37,297 nt of DNA from Candidatus Rifleibacteriota bacterium (lineage in GTDB: Bacteria > Riflebacteria > Ozemobacteria > Ozemobacterales > Ozemobacteraceae), in NCBI GenBank assembly GCA_029565415.1, contig JAKQOH010000089.1, positions 1 through 37,297 on the forward strand, in the 5' to 3' direction. Positions 1-7,479 of the stretch are shown in pieces. The notes under the pieces are model-generated. The model was not told the DNA's origin. It saw only the letters and a program-made list of their open reading frames with translations, and ran no database searches. Positions within the stretch are counted from its first letter, which is position 1; each line of letters starts with the position of its first letter. A program made the position numbers and the translations under genes.

Positions 1-2
1 TG

Positions 3-755
3 GAAACCTGGGCCTACGAAGATCGCAACCGCAACGAGACCACCGACAGCCGCCTGCTCTCGGGAACGCTGGAATACGCGCTCGATCATCGCAGCCGCAT
101 CGCCGCCACGTTCGCGCCCGAAACCTTCACCGGCGGCAGGACCGTCGGCGGGTACCGGCTGCACGGCGTGACGGGAAACGGCCAGCTCAACCTCGCGGCC
201 TATACCGGCAAGGGCGCCTACAAGGAGAATCTCGACACGGCACGGCTTCAGATGTCCGAGGAGTACGCAACCCTGACCGTGTTCGGCGATCTCCACGAGC
301 GCACCCGGCTGCAGCAGTCGTTCACGACGTCCGACATCTCCGACGGAAACGCGCGGCGGCGGTTCGATACCGAGATCCTGCACTTCATCAACCGGCGCGG
401 CATTCCGTTCCTTTCGCTCCAGTTGCGACTTTCCCAGGCCAGCTTCGAAAACCAGCTCGATGCCCTCGGCAACGGGTACACCTACTGGGCTCCGCGCGAC
501 TTCCGCGGCGCCGAGATGCTCGTCGGCTGGGAGCGCGGCGTCGGCTCGAACTGGTGGTGGGGCTTCGACACCCGCTTCGTCACGAACACCTGGCGCAACG
601 TCTCCCCCGAAACCTATCGCGAAAGCGGCGTCGGCCTGACCCTCCACGCCAGTTACCGGTTCGACACCGGCCGGATCCATGCCGAGTTCGGCAACACGCT
701 GCGCGACTTCACCCGCGAGCGCATGCTGGGCGTCTACGGCAGTTTCGACTTCTGA
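3..755 (+). CDS. C-terminal part of an outer-membrane beta-barrel protein (5' end outside window)
   Basis: The frame is open from the first bases of the window to a TGA at 753-755, so about 250 C-terminal residues of a longer protein are seen. The sequence alternates polar and hydrophobic residues and is rich in Trp, Tyr, Phe, Gly and Arg, as in antiparallel membrane strands. Repeated segments such as NWWWGFDTRF and LTLHASYRFDTG look like barrel strands. The last residue is Phe (GSFDF), matching the C-terminal aromatic signal recognised by the Bam machinery. The layout recalls the barrel ends of TPR-barrel exporters (BcsC, PgaA, PelB-like), but the N-terminal part that would decide this is missing. 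It converges on the minus-strand gene ending at 762. An ATG-less internal start at 168 is not needed because coding continues upstream of it. Confidence 0.7.
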   Translation, partial: ETWAYEDRNRNETTDSRLLSGTLEYALDHRSRIAATFAPETFTGGRTVGGYRLHGVTGNGQLNLAAYTGKGAYKENLDTARLQMSEEYATLTVFGDLHERTRLQQSFTTSDISDGNARRRFDTEILHFINRRGIPFLSLQLRLSQASFENQLDALGNGYTYWAPRDFRGAEMLVGWERGVGSNWWWGFDTRFVTNTWRNVSPETYRESGVGLTLHASYRFDTGRIHAEFGNTLRDFTRERMLGVYGSFDF

Positions 756-761
756 ACGCCG

Positions 762-998
762 CTACCAGACCCAGGACAGCAGCCAGGTCACGAGATACCC
801 GCTGATGAAGCCGTCGGCGAACGCCCACACCGCCCCGCGCAGGATCCCGCGCGGGGTCAGATCGAAGCCTTCGTAGACGGCAGCCACGAGCAGCAGCCAG
901 GGGCTCGGCTCGCCGCTGGTGATCTCGGCCAGGGCCCAGACGGTGAGAATGGATGACCAGACGAAGCCGGCAAGAATCCCGATCTCGAGCGGCGTCAC
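762..998 (-). CDS. Small two-helix membrane protein, 'bacteriophage holin'-like family
   Basis: This 78-residue protein starts at a GTG six bases after the Memo stop, so it is probably translated from the same mRNA. It has two hydrophobic helices, about residues 5-25 and 54-76, joined by a short loop containing YEGFDLTPRG. The second half (GAVWAFADGFISGYLVTWL) matches my memory of a small family often labelled 'bacteriophage holin' or 'membrane-associated protein', with a pattern like G-x-x-W-G-F-x-DG-x-x-G-x-x-x-AWLYN. No phage genes lie nearby, so a lytic role is unlikely. The Shine-Dalgarno signal is weak, which fits translational coupling to the upstream gene. Confidence 0.6.
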   Translation of the reverse strand: MTPLEIGILAGFVWSSILTVWALAEITSGEPSPWLLLVAAVYEGFDLTPRGILRGAVWAFADGFISGYLVTWLLSWVW

Positions 999-1004
999 GA
1001 CGGT

Positions 1005-1850
1005 TCAGACGGCCTCTTCGAAGATGACCGCGGCATACCCGACGCCGCGCGGATGGTTCATCACATCCATCGACGTCGCATACGCGAGCCGTGTCGCGCG
1101 CACCTTGCGTGAAGCGAGCGCGTGCAGGAAGACGGTGATCGGAATCACTCCGCAGATGCTGCGGTCTTCCCGGACGACCATCTCGTGGAACGCCCTGGCA
1201 TCGAGCTTCCCGATCACCTCGAGTGCTTCCCCGTCGAGCCGGTAGGCCTCGTTCCGGGGCGTGTCGTGCGAGAAATCCGAGCTGACGACGCAGACGGTGT
1301 CCGCGAACTCCGGTCGGGCCAGCACACCGGCGATCGCCGCCCCCCACCGCGCACACTGTTCGAACTCGGCGAAGGCCAGCGCAAGCGGCACGATTTTCGG
1401 AAGCTGCTTCTTCATCCCATGCTGGACGAATGGTATTTGCACCTCTATAGAATGTTCGAGCTCGTGCGCCGCGTCATCCCGCGCAAAGCAGCCCGTCTCC
1501 TCGAGGGCGGCGCGCAGCGGCTCATCCGTCTCGAGACTTCCGAGCGGGGTCAGCCAGGCATCCTCGTCGCTCAGCGCCGCCAGGGCCCCATAGGGTGTAT
1601 GCTTGGGACCCAGCATCAGCAGACGTTTCGGCTGCGGCCGCTCCTCGGCGAGCCGACGGTAGCCCCAGCTCGCGACCGGGCCGCTGAAGATGTACCCGGC
1701 ATGCGGCACGATCATCCCCGCCAGGCGCCCCTGGGCCGGGTGATGATGGTCGCCGACGCCGAGCCGGTGCCCGTAGCACTGGCGGATCGTCTCCTCGAGC
1801 TCGGTCGGATCGTCGGGATAAAAACGCCCGCTCACGGTCGGTTCACGCAT
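1005..1850 (-). CDS. amrB: AmmeMemoRadiSam system protein B (Memo family)
   Basis: The 281-residue protein matches the Memo family (PF01875) along its length: N-terminal SGRFYP, VPHAGY (His50), GPKH (His84), EHSIEVQ (Glu132-His133), SSDFSH (191-195) and Cys233 in ICGVIP. In Memo proteins these His and Cys residues line a metal/active-site pocket. The fold is related to extradiol dioxygenases, and the biochemical role in bacteria is unsettled. An in-frame GTG lies nine bases upstream at 1859, but the ATG at 1850 is better: it has a GAGG motif eight bases upstream and gives the usual short family N-terminus. The partner AMMECR1 and radical-SAM genes are not in this window. The small membrane protein ending at 762 follows directly. 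Confidence 0.9.
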   Translation of the reverse strand: MREPTVSGRFYPDDPTELEETIRQCYGHRLGVGDHHHPAQGRLAGMIVPHAGYIFSGPVASWGYRRLAEERPQPKRLLMLGPKHTPYGALAALSDEDAWLTPLGSLETDEPLRAALEETGCFARDDAAHELEHSIEVQIPFVQHGMKKQLPKIVPLALAFAEFEQCARWGAAIAGVLARPEFADTVCVVSSDFSHDTPRNEAYRLDGEALEVIGKLDARAFHEMVVREDRSICGVIPITVFLHALASRKVRATRLAYATSMDVMNHPRGVGYAAVIFEEAV

Positions 1851-2071
1851 CTCTCGCACACCTCTCTCTCATGGCGCTGTCCCATCATACTACCATTCCC
1901 CCCGGAATACTCTGCAATCCCTATGAAGCCCTCTTTTCCTCCCAGAGCTGTCCATCTGCGGCATCTGCCCTCCATCTGCGGATGCGTTCCTGAAACCGAA
2001 GGGAATTTCCGTGGTTCTTTTGAAGGCACCGGAAATGATACGAGAAGGTGTATACTCTAGGAAGAGAGATC

Positions 2072-3319
2072 ATGATTCAGAGAATCCGACAACATCTGGA
2101 AACGGCTGCGCTGCTCGTGCTGTTCTGCACGGCGGTCTGCTGCGCGCAGGCCGTTCCGCAAATCCGCATCGGCATCGAGATCCTCGGAAGCGAGCATCCC
2201 GAGATGGTTGCCGGGAAAAACGTCGCGGTGCTCACCGGCCAGGCATCGTATGATCAGTCCCTGCGCCACACGGTCGACCGACTGGCGCGGGCCGCGACGA
2301 TCACCGCCATCTTCACCGCCGATCCCTGGCCCCGCCGGCTCATCCGGCAAGCCTCGGCGACGTCGGAGATCGATGCGCTGACGCAGGCGCCCGTCCATCT
2401 GATCCGCGATCCGCTCCAGCGCCCCCACCCCGCTCTTCTGAACGGGGCGAACGTTCTCGTCATCGATATCCAGGACATCGGCATCCGGTTCTTCAGCGGG
2501 GTGACGCTTCTGGCCCAGTTCCTCGAACTGGCCAAGCAGGCAGGCGTCCCCGTCATCGTGCTCGACCGGCCGAACCCCATGGGCGCGAGCACGATTTCGG
2601 GCCCGGTGCTCGACGTCCAGTATCGCAGCAGGTTCGGCGTCTACCCGATTCCGCTCGTCTACGGCCTGACGATCGGCGAACTGGCCCTGTATTTCAACAA
2701 GGTGTTCGGCCTGAATGCCGATCTGACCGTCATCGGCATGGAAAACTACCGCCGGAGCATGACGTTCCGGGAAACCGGCCTCCACTGGGCTCTTCCGTCG
2801 GAACATCTGCCCGACCCCGACGCCCCGCTCTACTACGCGACGACCGGCTTTCTGGGCGAACTGGGCATCTTCTCGACCGGCGTGGGAACGACCCGCCCCT
2901 TCCATTACATCCTCGCCCCCTGGATCGATCCCGACGCCCTCATCTCGCGCCTGCTCTCGAAACGGCTCGCCGGGGTATCCTTTCTTCCCGTCGAGGCCCG
3001 ACCGCATTACGGACTGTTCGCACAGAAGCGGGTTCCCGGCATCGAGATCGTCGTCACGGACACCGCCGTCTACGACCCCGTCATGACCGGCGTCCTGCTC
3101 CTTCAGAGTCTCCGCTCGCTGTATCCCGACAAGATCCCCCTCGCGAACCGGGCCGCCGCGGAAGGGCTCGACACCCTGCTCGGCGGCCCGGCCGTGCGCG
3201 AGGCGATCGATGCGGAGAAGGATGCCGACGAGATCCGCCGCCTCATCCAGGCGACGCTTACGGAATACCGCGCCCGGCGGCGCGAATTCCTCATCTATCC
3301 GGAGGCCATGTTCCGATGA
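2072..3319 (+). CDS. Secreted DUF1343 / NamZ-like (exo-beta-N-acetylmuramidase family) protein
   Basis: The 415-residue protein begins with a Sec-type signal (residues 1-26, hydrophobic TAALLVLFCTAV). The rest resembles DUF1343 (PF07075), the family containing NamZ, which removes terminal MurNAc from peptidoglycan fragments. Recognisable blocks are IDIQDIGIRF (131-140), LDRPNP (164-169), IPLVYGLTIGELA (193-205) and STGVGTTRPF (268-277). Two conserved blocks differ: the usual FxPEHG stretch is TADPWPR (82-88), and the usual SVGRGTT is STGVGTT, so activity is uncertain. I chose ATG 2072 over an in-frame GTG at 2048 because AGGAAGAGAG lies just before it and the signal peptide starts there. Its stop overlaps the next start by four bases (ATGA), tying it to the pseudopilin genes. 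Confidence 0.8.
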   Translation: MIQRIRQHLETAALLVLFCTAVCCAQAVPQIRIGIEILGSEHPEMVAGKNVAVLTGQASYDQSLRHTVDRLARAATITAIFTADPWPRRLIRQASATSEIDALTQAPVHLIRDPLQRPHPALLNGANVLVIDIQDIGIRFFSGVTLLAQFLELAKQAGVPVIVLDRPNPMGASTISGPVLDVQYRSRFGVYPIPLVYGLTIGELALYFNKVFGLNADLTVIGMENYRRSMTFRETGLHWALPSEHLPDPDAPLYYATTGFLGELGIFSTGVGTTRPFHYILAPWIDPDALISRLLSKRLAGVSFLPVEARPHYGLFAQKRVPGIEIVVTDTAVYDPVMTGVLLLQSLRSLYPDKIPLANRAAAEGLDTLLGGPAVREAIDAEKDADEIRRLIQATLTEYRARRREFLIYPEAMFR

Positions 3320-3789
3320 AATGCGCCGCACACCGCCCCCGGGGCGGCATGTCGATGGTCGAGATCATGATCGGCGTCATCATCCTCGCCCTGATCCTGA
3401 TCCCCTCCCTGAACGTGATCATCTCCGAGACGAAGACCGTCACGGCCACCCGCGACCACACCCAGGCCTCGTTCTTCGCCCAGCAGATCCTCGAGGCCGC
3501 CCGCGCCTGCCCCTTCGACCTCCTCGATGCCGATCAGTATAATACCGACGAAAACACAAAGAAGAAAACGTTCGAATACGCCCTGAACACCAACGACGAG
3601 ATCCGGAAGGGCACGATCAACGGCATCACCTACGAGGTGAAGCAGCCGAAGATCAAGTTCGCCGCCGACAAGAGCGACGCCTCGAACCGGCCGAACATGG
3701 TGTATCTCTCGTTCCGGGTCGAGTACAAAGGCCAGGACACCAAGACCCACACGCTCGACGTCTTCACGGCGATCAGCAAACGCCAGTGA
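3316..3789 (+). CDS. Type IV prepilin-like minor pseudopilin, GspI-like
   Basis: The 157-residue protein has a class III signal: a short basic leader, cleavage after Gly11, then MSMVE with Glu at mature position 5, and a hydrophobic helix to about residue 33. The rest is hydrophilic, as expected for a globular pilin head. First place in a three-gene pseudopilin set, followed by a GspJ-like and an Glu5-less GspK-like gene, suggests the GspI-like (or PilV-like) tip subunit. The start ATG overlaps the stop of the NamZ-like gene, so translation is coupled. The assignment to GspI rests on gene order and the N-terminus, not on the head domain. Confidence 0.8.
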   Translation: MKCAAHRPRGGMSMVEIMIGVIILALILIPSLNVIISETKTVTATRDHTQASFFAQQILEAARACPFDLLDADQYNTDENTKKKTFEYALNTNDEIRKGTINGITYEVKQPKIKFAADKSDASNRPNMVYLSFRVEYKGQDTKTHTLDVFTAISKRQ

Positions 3790-3809
3790 CGGAAAAGGAG
3801 CACGACCCG

Positions 3810-4454
3810 ATGCGCCGCCGCGGAACGAACCTGATCGAGATCATGATGGCCGTCATCATCCTCGCCCTGCTGATGACCGCCCTGTATTACACGTATTCCG
3901 GCTCTCGCAAGCAGGCGCAGGCGGTGATGCAGGCGCACCAGACGAACGACGAGCTCCAGCGCCTCTTCGACCGGATCACGGACGACCTGCGCGAGTCGAA
4001 CTTCGTTCTCGACGGCACCCCTCCCAAGGCATCGATGGCCCAGGCGAAGAATCTGAAGACCGAAGATCCGGCAAACTATATTTCGTTCCACAAAGTCACG
4101 TACGATTTTTCCCTCGAGCCCAAGAACCTGGCCACGGACCAGTGCAACTACACGCAGCTCCGGGTCACCTACAAGCTCGAGAAGGCCGATCCGGGACAGG
4201 CGACGGGGCCGTATATCCTGTGGCGCGAGACGTTGCCCTTCGACGACCGCCGACAGCAGGTTCCGGCGCAGCGCGCCCGCAAGGTCCTGATGGAGGGACT
4301 GGACGAGCTGGTGTTCTACCGCCTGGATGAACCGAACCTGCCGACGAATGGAAGCGTCTGTATACGGGCGAGGCTTGCAGGCCGCGGCAAAGACAGCCGG
4401 TATGACTCGACCCTGGTGACTTCGATCAAGGAAAGGGGGGCCGAACCGCAATGA
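3810..4454 (+). CDS. Type IV prepilin-like minor pseudopilin, GspJ-like
   Basis: The 214-residue protein starts MRRRG, with predicted cleavage after Gly5, then TNLIE with Glu at mature position 5 and a hydrophobic stretch to about residue 28. The N-terminal motif plus a roughly 200-residue length fits GspJ/PilW-type minor pilins. The frame could start at a GTG at 3786 that overlaps the previous stop, but ATG 3810 has AAGGAG nine bases upstream and yields the usual very short leader. It lies between the GspI-like and GspK-like genes and overlaps the latter by four bases. Head-domain homology cannot be judged by eye. Confidence 0.78.
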   Translation: MRRRGTNLIEIMMAVIILALLMTALYYTYSGSRKQAQAVMQAHQTNDELQRLFDRITDDLRESNFVLDGTPPKASMAQAKNLKTEDPANYISFHKVTYDFSLEPKNLATDQCNYTQLRVTYKLEKADPGQATGPYILWRETLPFDDRRQQVPAQRARKVLMEGLDELVFYRLDEPNLPTNGSVCIRARLAGRGKDSRYDSTLVTSIKERGAEPQ

Positions 4455-6787
4455 ACGGTCACGTGATTTCCGGGTGCGCCGCCCGCCGGCGCGGCTCCGC
4501 CATTTTGATCGCCCTCGGGCTCGGCTTCGTGCTGCTCGTCGTCATCGCCTCGCTCCAGTCCTTCTCGTCCTACCGCATCCAGAACTCGATCATGGAAAAC
4601 CGGAACCTGAAAGCCCTGGCCCTCGCCGAGGCGGGCATCTCGTTCGCGATGACGGAACTGGGCCTCGACAGTTCGTTCCGGACGCACACCATCAAGATCG
4701 ACGCGGCAAAAAAAGAGCTGGCCTGGGACCAGCAGGTAGACTGGCAGACCTCGGTCGCCAACGATGCGGACTTCTCGTTCAGCCAGCAGAACACCAGCGG
4801 CAAGGGCTCGTATCAGGGCACGCTGGGGGACGGCCAGTTCCGGTTCCGTGTCGGTCTGATCCCGTATGAGGATGATCCGCGGTCGAAGAACATCGACGAG
4901 AGCAAATGCTACTTCAAGATCGATGCGATGGGCCGCGTGGGCGACACGACGCGCAGCGTGAGCTGCATCGTCCAGCGACGGTTTCCGGGCCGTGAGTTCC
5001 TGATGTTCGACATGGAGTTCCTCTCGATCGTCTACGGCGAACCGGGCGAGACCAACATCAACAAGTTCTCGACGGGCAACCTGTATGGTCACAAGGGCGT
5101 CGAGATCGGCCAGATCCTGCTCGACGCGCACAGCCCGACCACGCCCGGCACGAAGCAGGAGCTGTTCGACATGCACAGCATCATCAGCGGCGCGGGCGGC
5201 ATCTTCTTCTGGCAGCCGACCAAGGTCGAGTTCCGCGCCCGGCCCGGCATGCCGGCCGAGACGGTCACGATCCCGCCCAGCAACATCCCCTTCCCGTCCC
5301 ACGGCACCTATTCGTCCCCGGAAGCCGAGCGGTACGGCGAAGTCCCGGCCGAGATCGCGGGCAAGGTGCCCACGTTCCCCGACTCGGTCAAGGAGAAGCT
5401 GAAGGGCCGCATCCTCGACAAGAACGCGATGGTGAGCCTGTCGCCGGGCACGCCCAAGTTCGCCGATCTGATGATGCAGGCCCAGAACGGCGGTAAATAC
5501 ATCCCGGCGGCCGAATGTACGACACAATATAAAATCACTCCCGGCTGGAACCCGAACGACGGCGATCACGTGAAGGCGGCCATCCTCGATTTCGGAAACG
5601 GCATCCACAAGGGCAACGTCACCCTTCCCTCGAACTTCAACGGCGTGATCTTCTCCGACTCGAACCTCGTCATCAAGGGCAATCCGCCGCGCGACGTGAA
5701 GATCGTCTCGAAGAAAAGCATCTTCGTCGCCGGCGATTTCAACCAGCGCAACAACAAAACCCGGAAGGAAGAGCGGTACAGCTTCCCCCAGAACTACGAC
5801 GTGAACGCCATGGATAGCGAAGACTATTCCACGACGGCGAAGAATCTGCTCCTCGACGATCTGTCGGCGGGTGCCAATCCCGACGATCCGGCCAAGTTCA
5901 AGCACCATTTCGCGGCGAACGTCATCGCGAACGAACGGATCGTCTACGATTACCGCAGCCCGATCGACTGTTTCGAGAACGAGATCTACCCGTACATGAA
6001 GTTCGCCCTCGCGAAAGAACTGATTCCCGAATCGGATGCCGAAACCAACATGCTCAACATCTCGGGCTCGGGCGAGATCGATGCCGACCTGACCGACAAG
6101 GCGGCCACCAAGAACAAGATCGCCTCGTATTTCGAGAAGTTCCCCCTCTGCGACGAGAATCGCGAGAAGGAACTCGCCACCGAGTTTTCCGACACGTTCA
6201 ACACCAACAAGATCACGGATGCCGACTACGAAAAGTTCTGCAACGAGAAACTGTGGGACGCCTACCGGAAAAGCTACGAGACCAACTACCTCGAACGGGA
6301 AGCGGGAAAGCCGAAGCTCGGGGTTTACAAGCTGCTGACCCAGCTCCGCGCGAAGATCTGCGACGCCAGCGGCAAGCCGAAACAGGACAAGGCCGACGAC
6401 TACCTGCACTTCCCCGAGATGACCACCAACGGCATTTTCCAGAGCTGCGGGGTGCGATCGAATCTGTTCTATATGGGACCGGATTATTCGAAGCGGTATG
6501 ACGAGATGGGCCGGTCGCTCGCCTGCGTCAGCGCCGGCGTGGGCCTCCAGCACTCGGACATGAAAGAGATGATCCACCGGGTGTACGGCTCCGAAGTCCG
6601 GTACGCGACCAACAAGACGCTTCCCCGCATCACCGGCCCCTCTTACGCCCCGCCCACCCGCCGGAAACTGTATGACCCCACCCTCCCCTCGCTCGACATC
6701 GGCGACGGAAGCGGGGATATCGCCGCCTTCGTGATCCTGACATGGAAGGATCTGCGCGGCTCCCCAGCCGAGTACACGAACTTCTGA
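4451..6787 (+). CDS. Very large GspK/PilX-like pilus-tip protein
   Basis: The 778-residue protein opens with a basic leader ending RRRG (Gly15) and a hydrophobic helix (SAILIALGLGFVLLVVIASL). Mature position 5 is Ile, not Glu; loss of Glu5 is typical of GspK, the subunit at the very tip of T2S pseudopili. The helix continues into an AEAGISFAMTELG segment like those in PilX/GspK N-termini. Around residues 395-425 the pattern GVIFSDSNLVIKG and VKIVSKKSIFVAGDF suggests a beta-helix-like section, as in some large PilX proteins. A long Lys/Asp/Glu-rich section of unknown fold follows. At 778 residues it is more than twice the usual GspK length. It ends the operon, and a strong hairpin follows at 6788. 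Confidence 0.75.
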   Translation: MNGHVISGCAARRRGSAILIALGLGFVLLVVIASLQSFSSYRIQNSIMENRNLKALALAEAGISFAMTELGLDSSFRTHTIKIDAAKKELAWDQQVDWQTSVANDADFSFSQQNTSGKGSYQGTLGDGQFRFRVGLIPYEDDPRSKNIDESKCYFKIDAMGRVGDTTRSVSCIVQRRFPGREFLMFDMEFLSIVYGEPGETNINKFSTGNLYGHKGVEIGQILLDAHSPTTPGTKQELFDMHSIISGAGGIFFWQPTKVEFRARPGMPAETVTIPPSNIPFPSHGTYSSPEAERYGEVPAEIAGKVPTFPDSVKEKLKGRILDKNAMVSLSPGTPKFADLMMQAQNGGKYIPAAECTTQYKITPGWNPNDGDHVKAAILDFGNGIHKGNVTLPSNFNGVIFSDSNLVIKGNPPRDVKIVSKKSIFVAGDFNQRNNKTRKEERYSFPQNYDVNAMDSEDYSTTAKNLLLDDLSAGANPDDPAKFKHHFAANVIANERIVYDYRSPIDCFENEIYPYMKFALAKELIPESDAETNMLNISGSGEIDADLTDKAATKNKIASYFEKFPLCDENREKELATEFSDTFNTNKITDADYEKFCNEKLWDAYRKSYETNYLEREAGKPKLGVYKLLTQLRAKICDASGKPKQDKADDYLHFPEMTTNGIFQSCGVRSNLFYMGPDYSKRYDEMGRSLACVSAGVGLQHSDMKEMIHRVYGSEVRYATNKTLPRITGPSYAPPTRRKLYDPTLPSLDIGDGSGDIAAFVILTWKDLRGSPAEYTNF

Positions 6788-6829
6788 GAAACCCGGGAGG
6801 GGCGAGCTTGCGCACGCCCCTCCGGTTTC
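6788..6829 (+). terminator. Strong hairpin after the pseudopilin operon
   Basis: Arms GAAACC..GAGGGGCG (6788-6804) and CGCCCCTCCGGTTTC (6815-6829) pair almost completely around a ten-base loop, with two unpaired bases in the left arm. It begins at the stop codon region of the GspK-like gene, a terminator position. There is no U-tract, so it may be a weak intrinsic terminator or an mRNA 3'-end stabiliser. Confidence 0.55.
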
Positions 6830-6852
6830 CGTGAATCCGCGAAGCCGCCTTC

Positions 6853-7026
6853 CTAGCGACCCCGCACCCAGGCGCCCGCCGTGCGACACGGATTGATTCC
6901 GTTCACCATCGCCCGGATGGACCCGGCGGAACCGCGCCATCCTGGCGCTGCCGGTCCATTTCCAGCCTCGTGCTGGTCGGGCGAGTCGGTCACCCGGGAT
7001 TTTGCGATCATCCGTGTTCGCACCAT
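6853..7026 (-). CDS. Possible small protein, 57 residues, unrecognised
   Basis: On the minus strand an ATG at 7026 is preceded by a full AAGGAGG (7033-7039) with a six-base gap, one of the best ribosome-binding sites in the window. The frame runs 57 codons to TAG at 6853-6855. The peptide is basic and Gly/Ala/Arg-rich (start MVRTRMIAKSRVTDSPDQ), with one Cys and no membrane segment or known motif. No clear promoter is visible. A chance frame in GC-rich DNA is quite possible; the ribosome-binding site is the main support. Confidence 0.33.
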   Translation of the reverse strand: MVRTRMIAKSRVTDSPDQHEAGNGPAAPGWRGSAGSIRAMVNGINPCRTAGAWVRGR

Positions 7027-7229
7027 AACCTGCCTCCTTGTTTTCGGGCCGTGAGGGGGGTTATCCCCAACTCCTTATCTCTATGATTATCATCGTCACC
7101 GCCAATACCCGTACCCAACCCGATCATTCGATCTTTTCTCGCGCAAACACCTTTTTTCCGCCGTTTTTCGCCAATTATCGACCCACATTACCCTCGTCGC
7201 ATCTTTTTTTTGAACGATCCAAGCAACCC

Positions 7230-7249
7230 GGGCGCATCGCGATGCGCCC
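7230..7249. repeat. Palindromic repeat copy A
   Basis: GGGCGCATCGCGATGCGCCC is a perfect 20-base palindrome followed by CTAC. The identical palindrome with the same CTAC recurs at 8385. It is a REP-like element, and the two arms could form a hairpin of up to about eight base pairs. Confidence 0.9.
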
Positions 7250-7253
7250 CTAC

Positions 7254-7303
7254 ACGTCCTTGATATACCCCCTGAGCCGTAAGGGCGGATCGTGATCCGC
7301 CCG
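7254..7303. repeat. Direct repeat unit 1 containing palindrome B
   Basis: Fifty bases repeat at 7330-7379 with one difference (A7282 versus G7358). The right part is the near-palindrome GGGCGGATCGTGATCCGCCC (7283-7302), broken only at the central two bases. The left part includes TTGATATACCCCCTGAG. The offset between units is 76 bases. Confidence 0.9.
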
Positions 7304-7329
7304 CCTCATCGATCACTCGAGGGGGAATG

Positions 7330-7379
7330 ACGTCCTTGATATACCCCCTGAGCCGTAGGGGCGGATCGTGATCCGCCCG
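7330..7379. repeat. Direct repeat unit 2 containing palindrome C
   Basis: This is the second copy of the 50-base unit, with palindrome GGGCGGATCGTGATCCGCCC at 7359-7378 preceded by CCGTAG. A further inverted pair, GGGTGG and CCCACCC, follows immediately at about 7379-7400. Together with copy A this makes a cluster of at least three hairpin-forming elements. Confidence 0.88.
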
Positions 7380-7479
7380 GGTGGCATCCGCCCACCCCAT
7401 CAAATATTCGAGGCGATACGGGGAGCCGGACGGAAAAACATCGGGTATCTCAAAGGGTGTTCGTATTATCATTTCATCT

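Larger units (their letters stand above)
6830..7479. other. Gene-poor intergenic region
   Basis: About 650 bases carry no convincing plus-strand gene. The left part holds one possible short minus-strand frame (6853-7026). From about 7060 to 7220 the sequence is unusually T- and A-rich for this window, with runs such as CTTTTTTCCG and a run of eight or more T at about 7204-7211. From 7230 to 7379 it contains palindromic repeats described separately. An open frame from a GTG at 7381 runs out of the last repeat into the next gene but lacks a ribosome-binding site. Confidence 0.7.

Noticed and set aside
762..998. A phage lysis gene because of its holin-like match
   Set aside because: No endolysin or other phage gene is near and it is coupled to a Memo-family gene; the family label is probably historical.
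2020..2056. A promoter for the NamZ-like gene (TTGAAG and TATACT)
   Set aside because: The two hexamers are 25 bases apart, too far for a standard promoter.
4316..6940. An 874-codon minus-strand frame opposite the GspK-like gene
   Set aside because: Val/Arg/Glu-rich shadow without family motifs; the plus-strand gene has prepilin features and operon overlaps.
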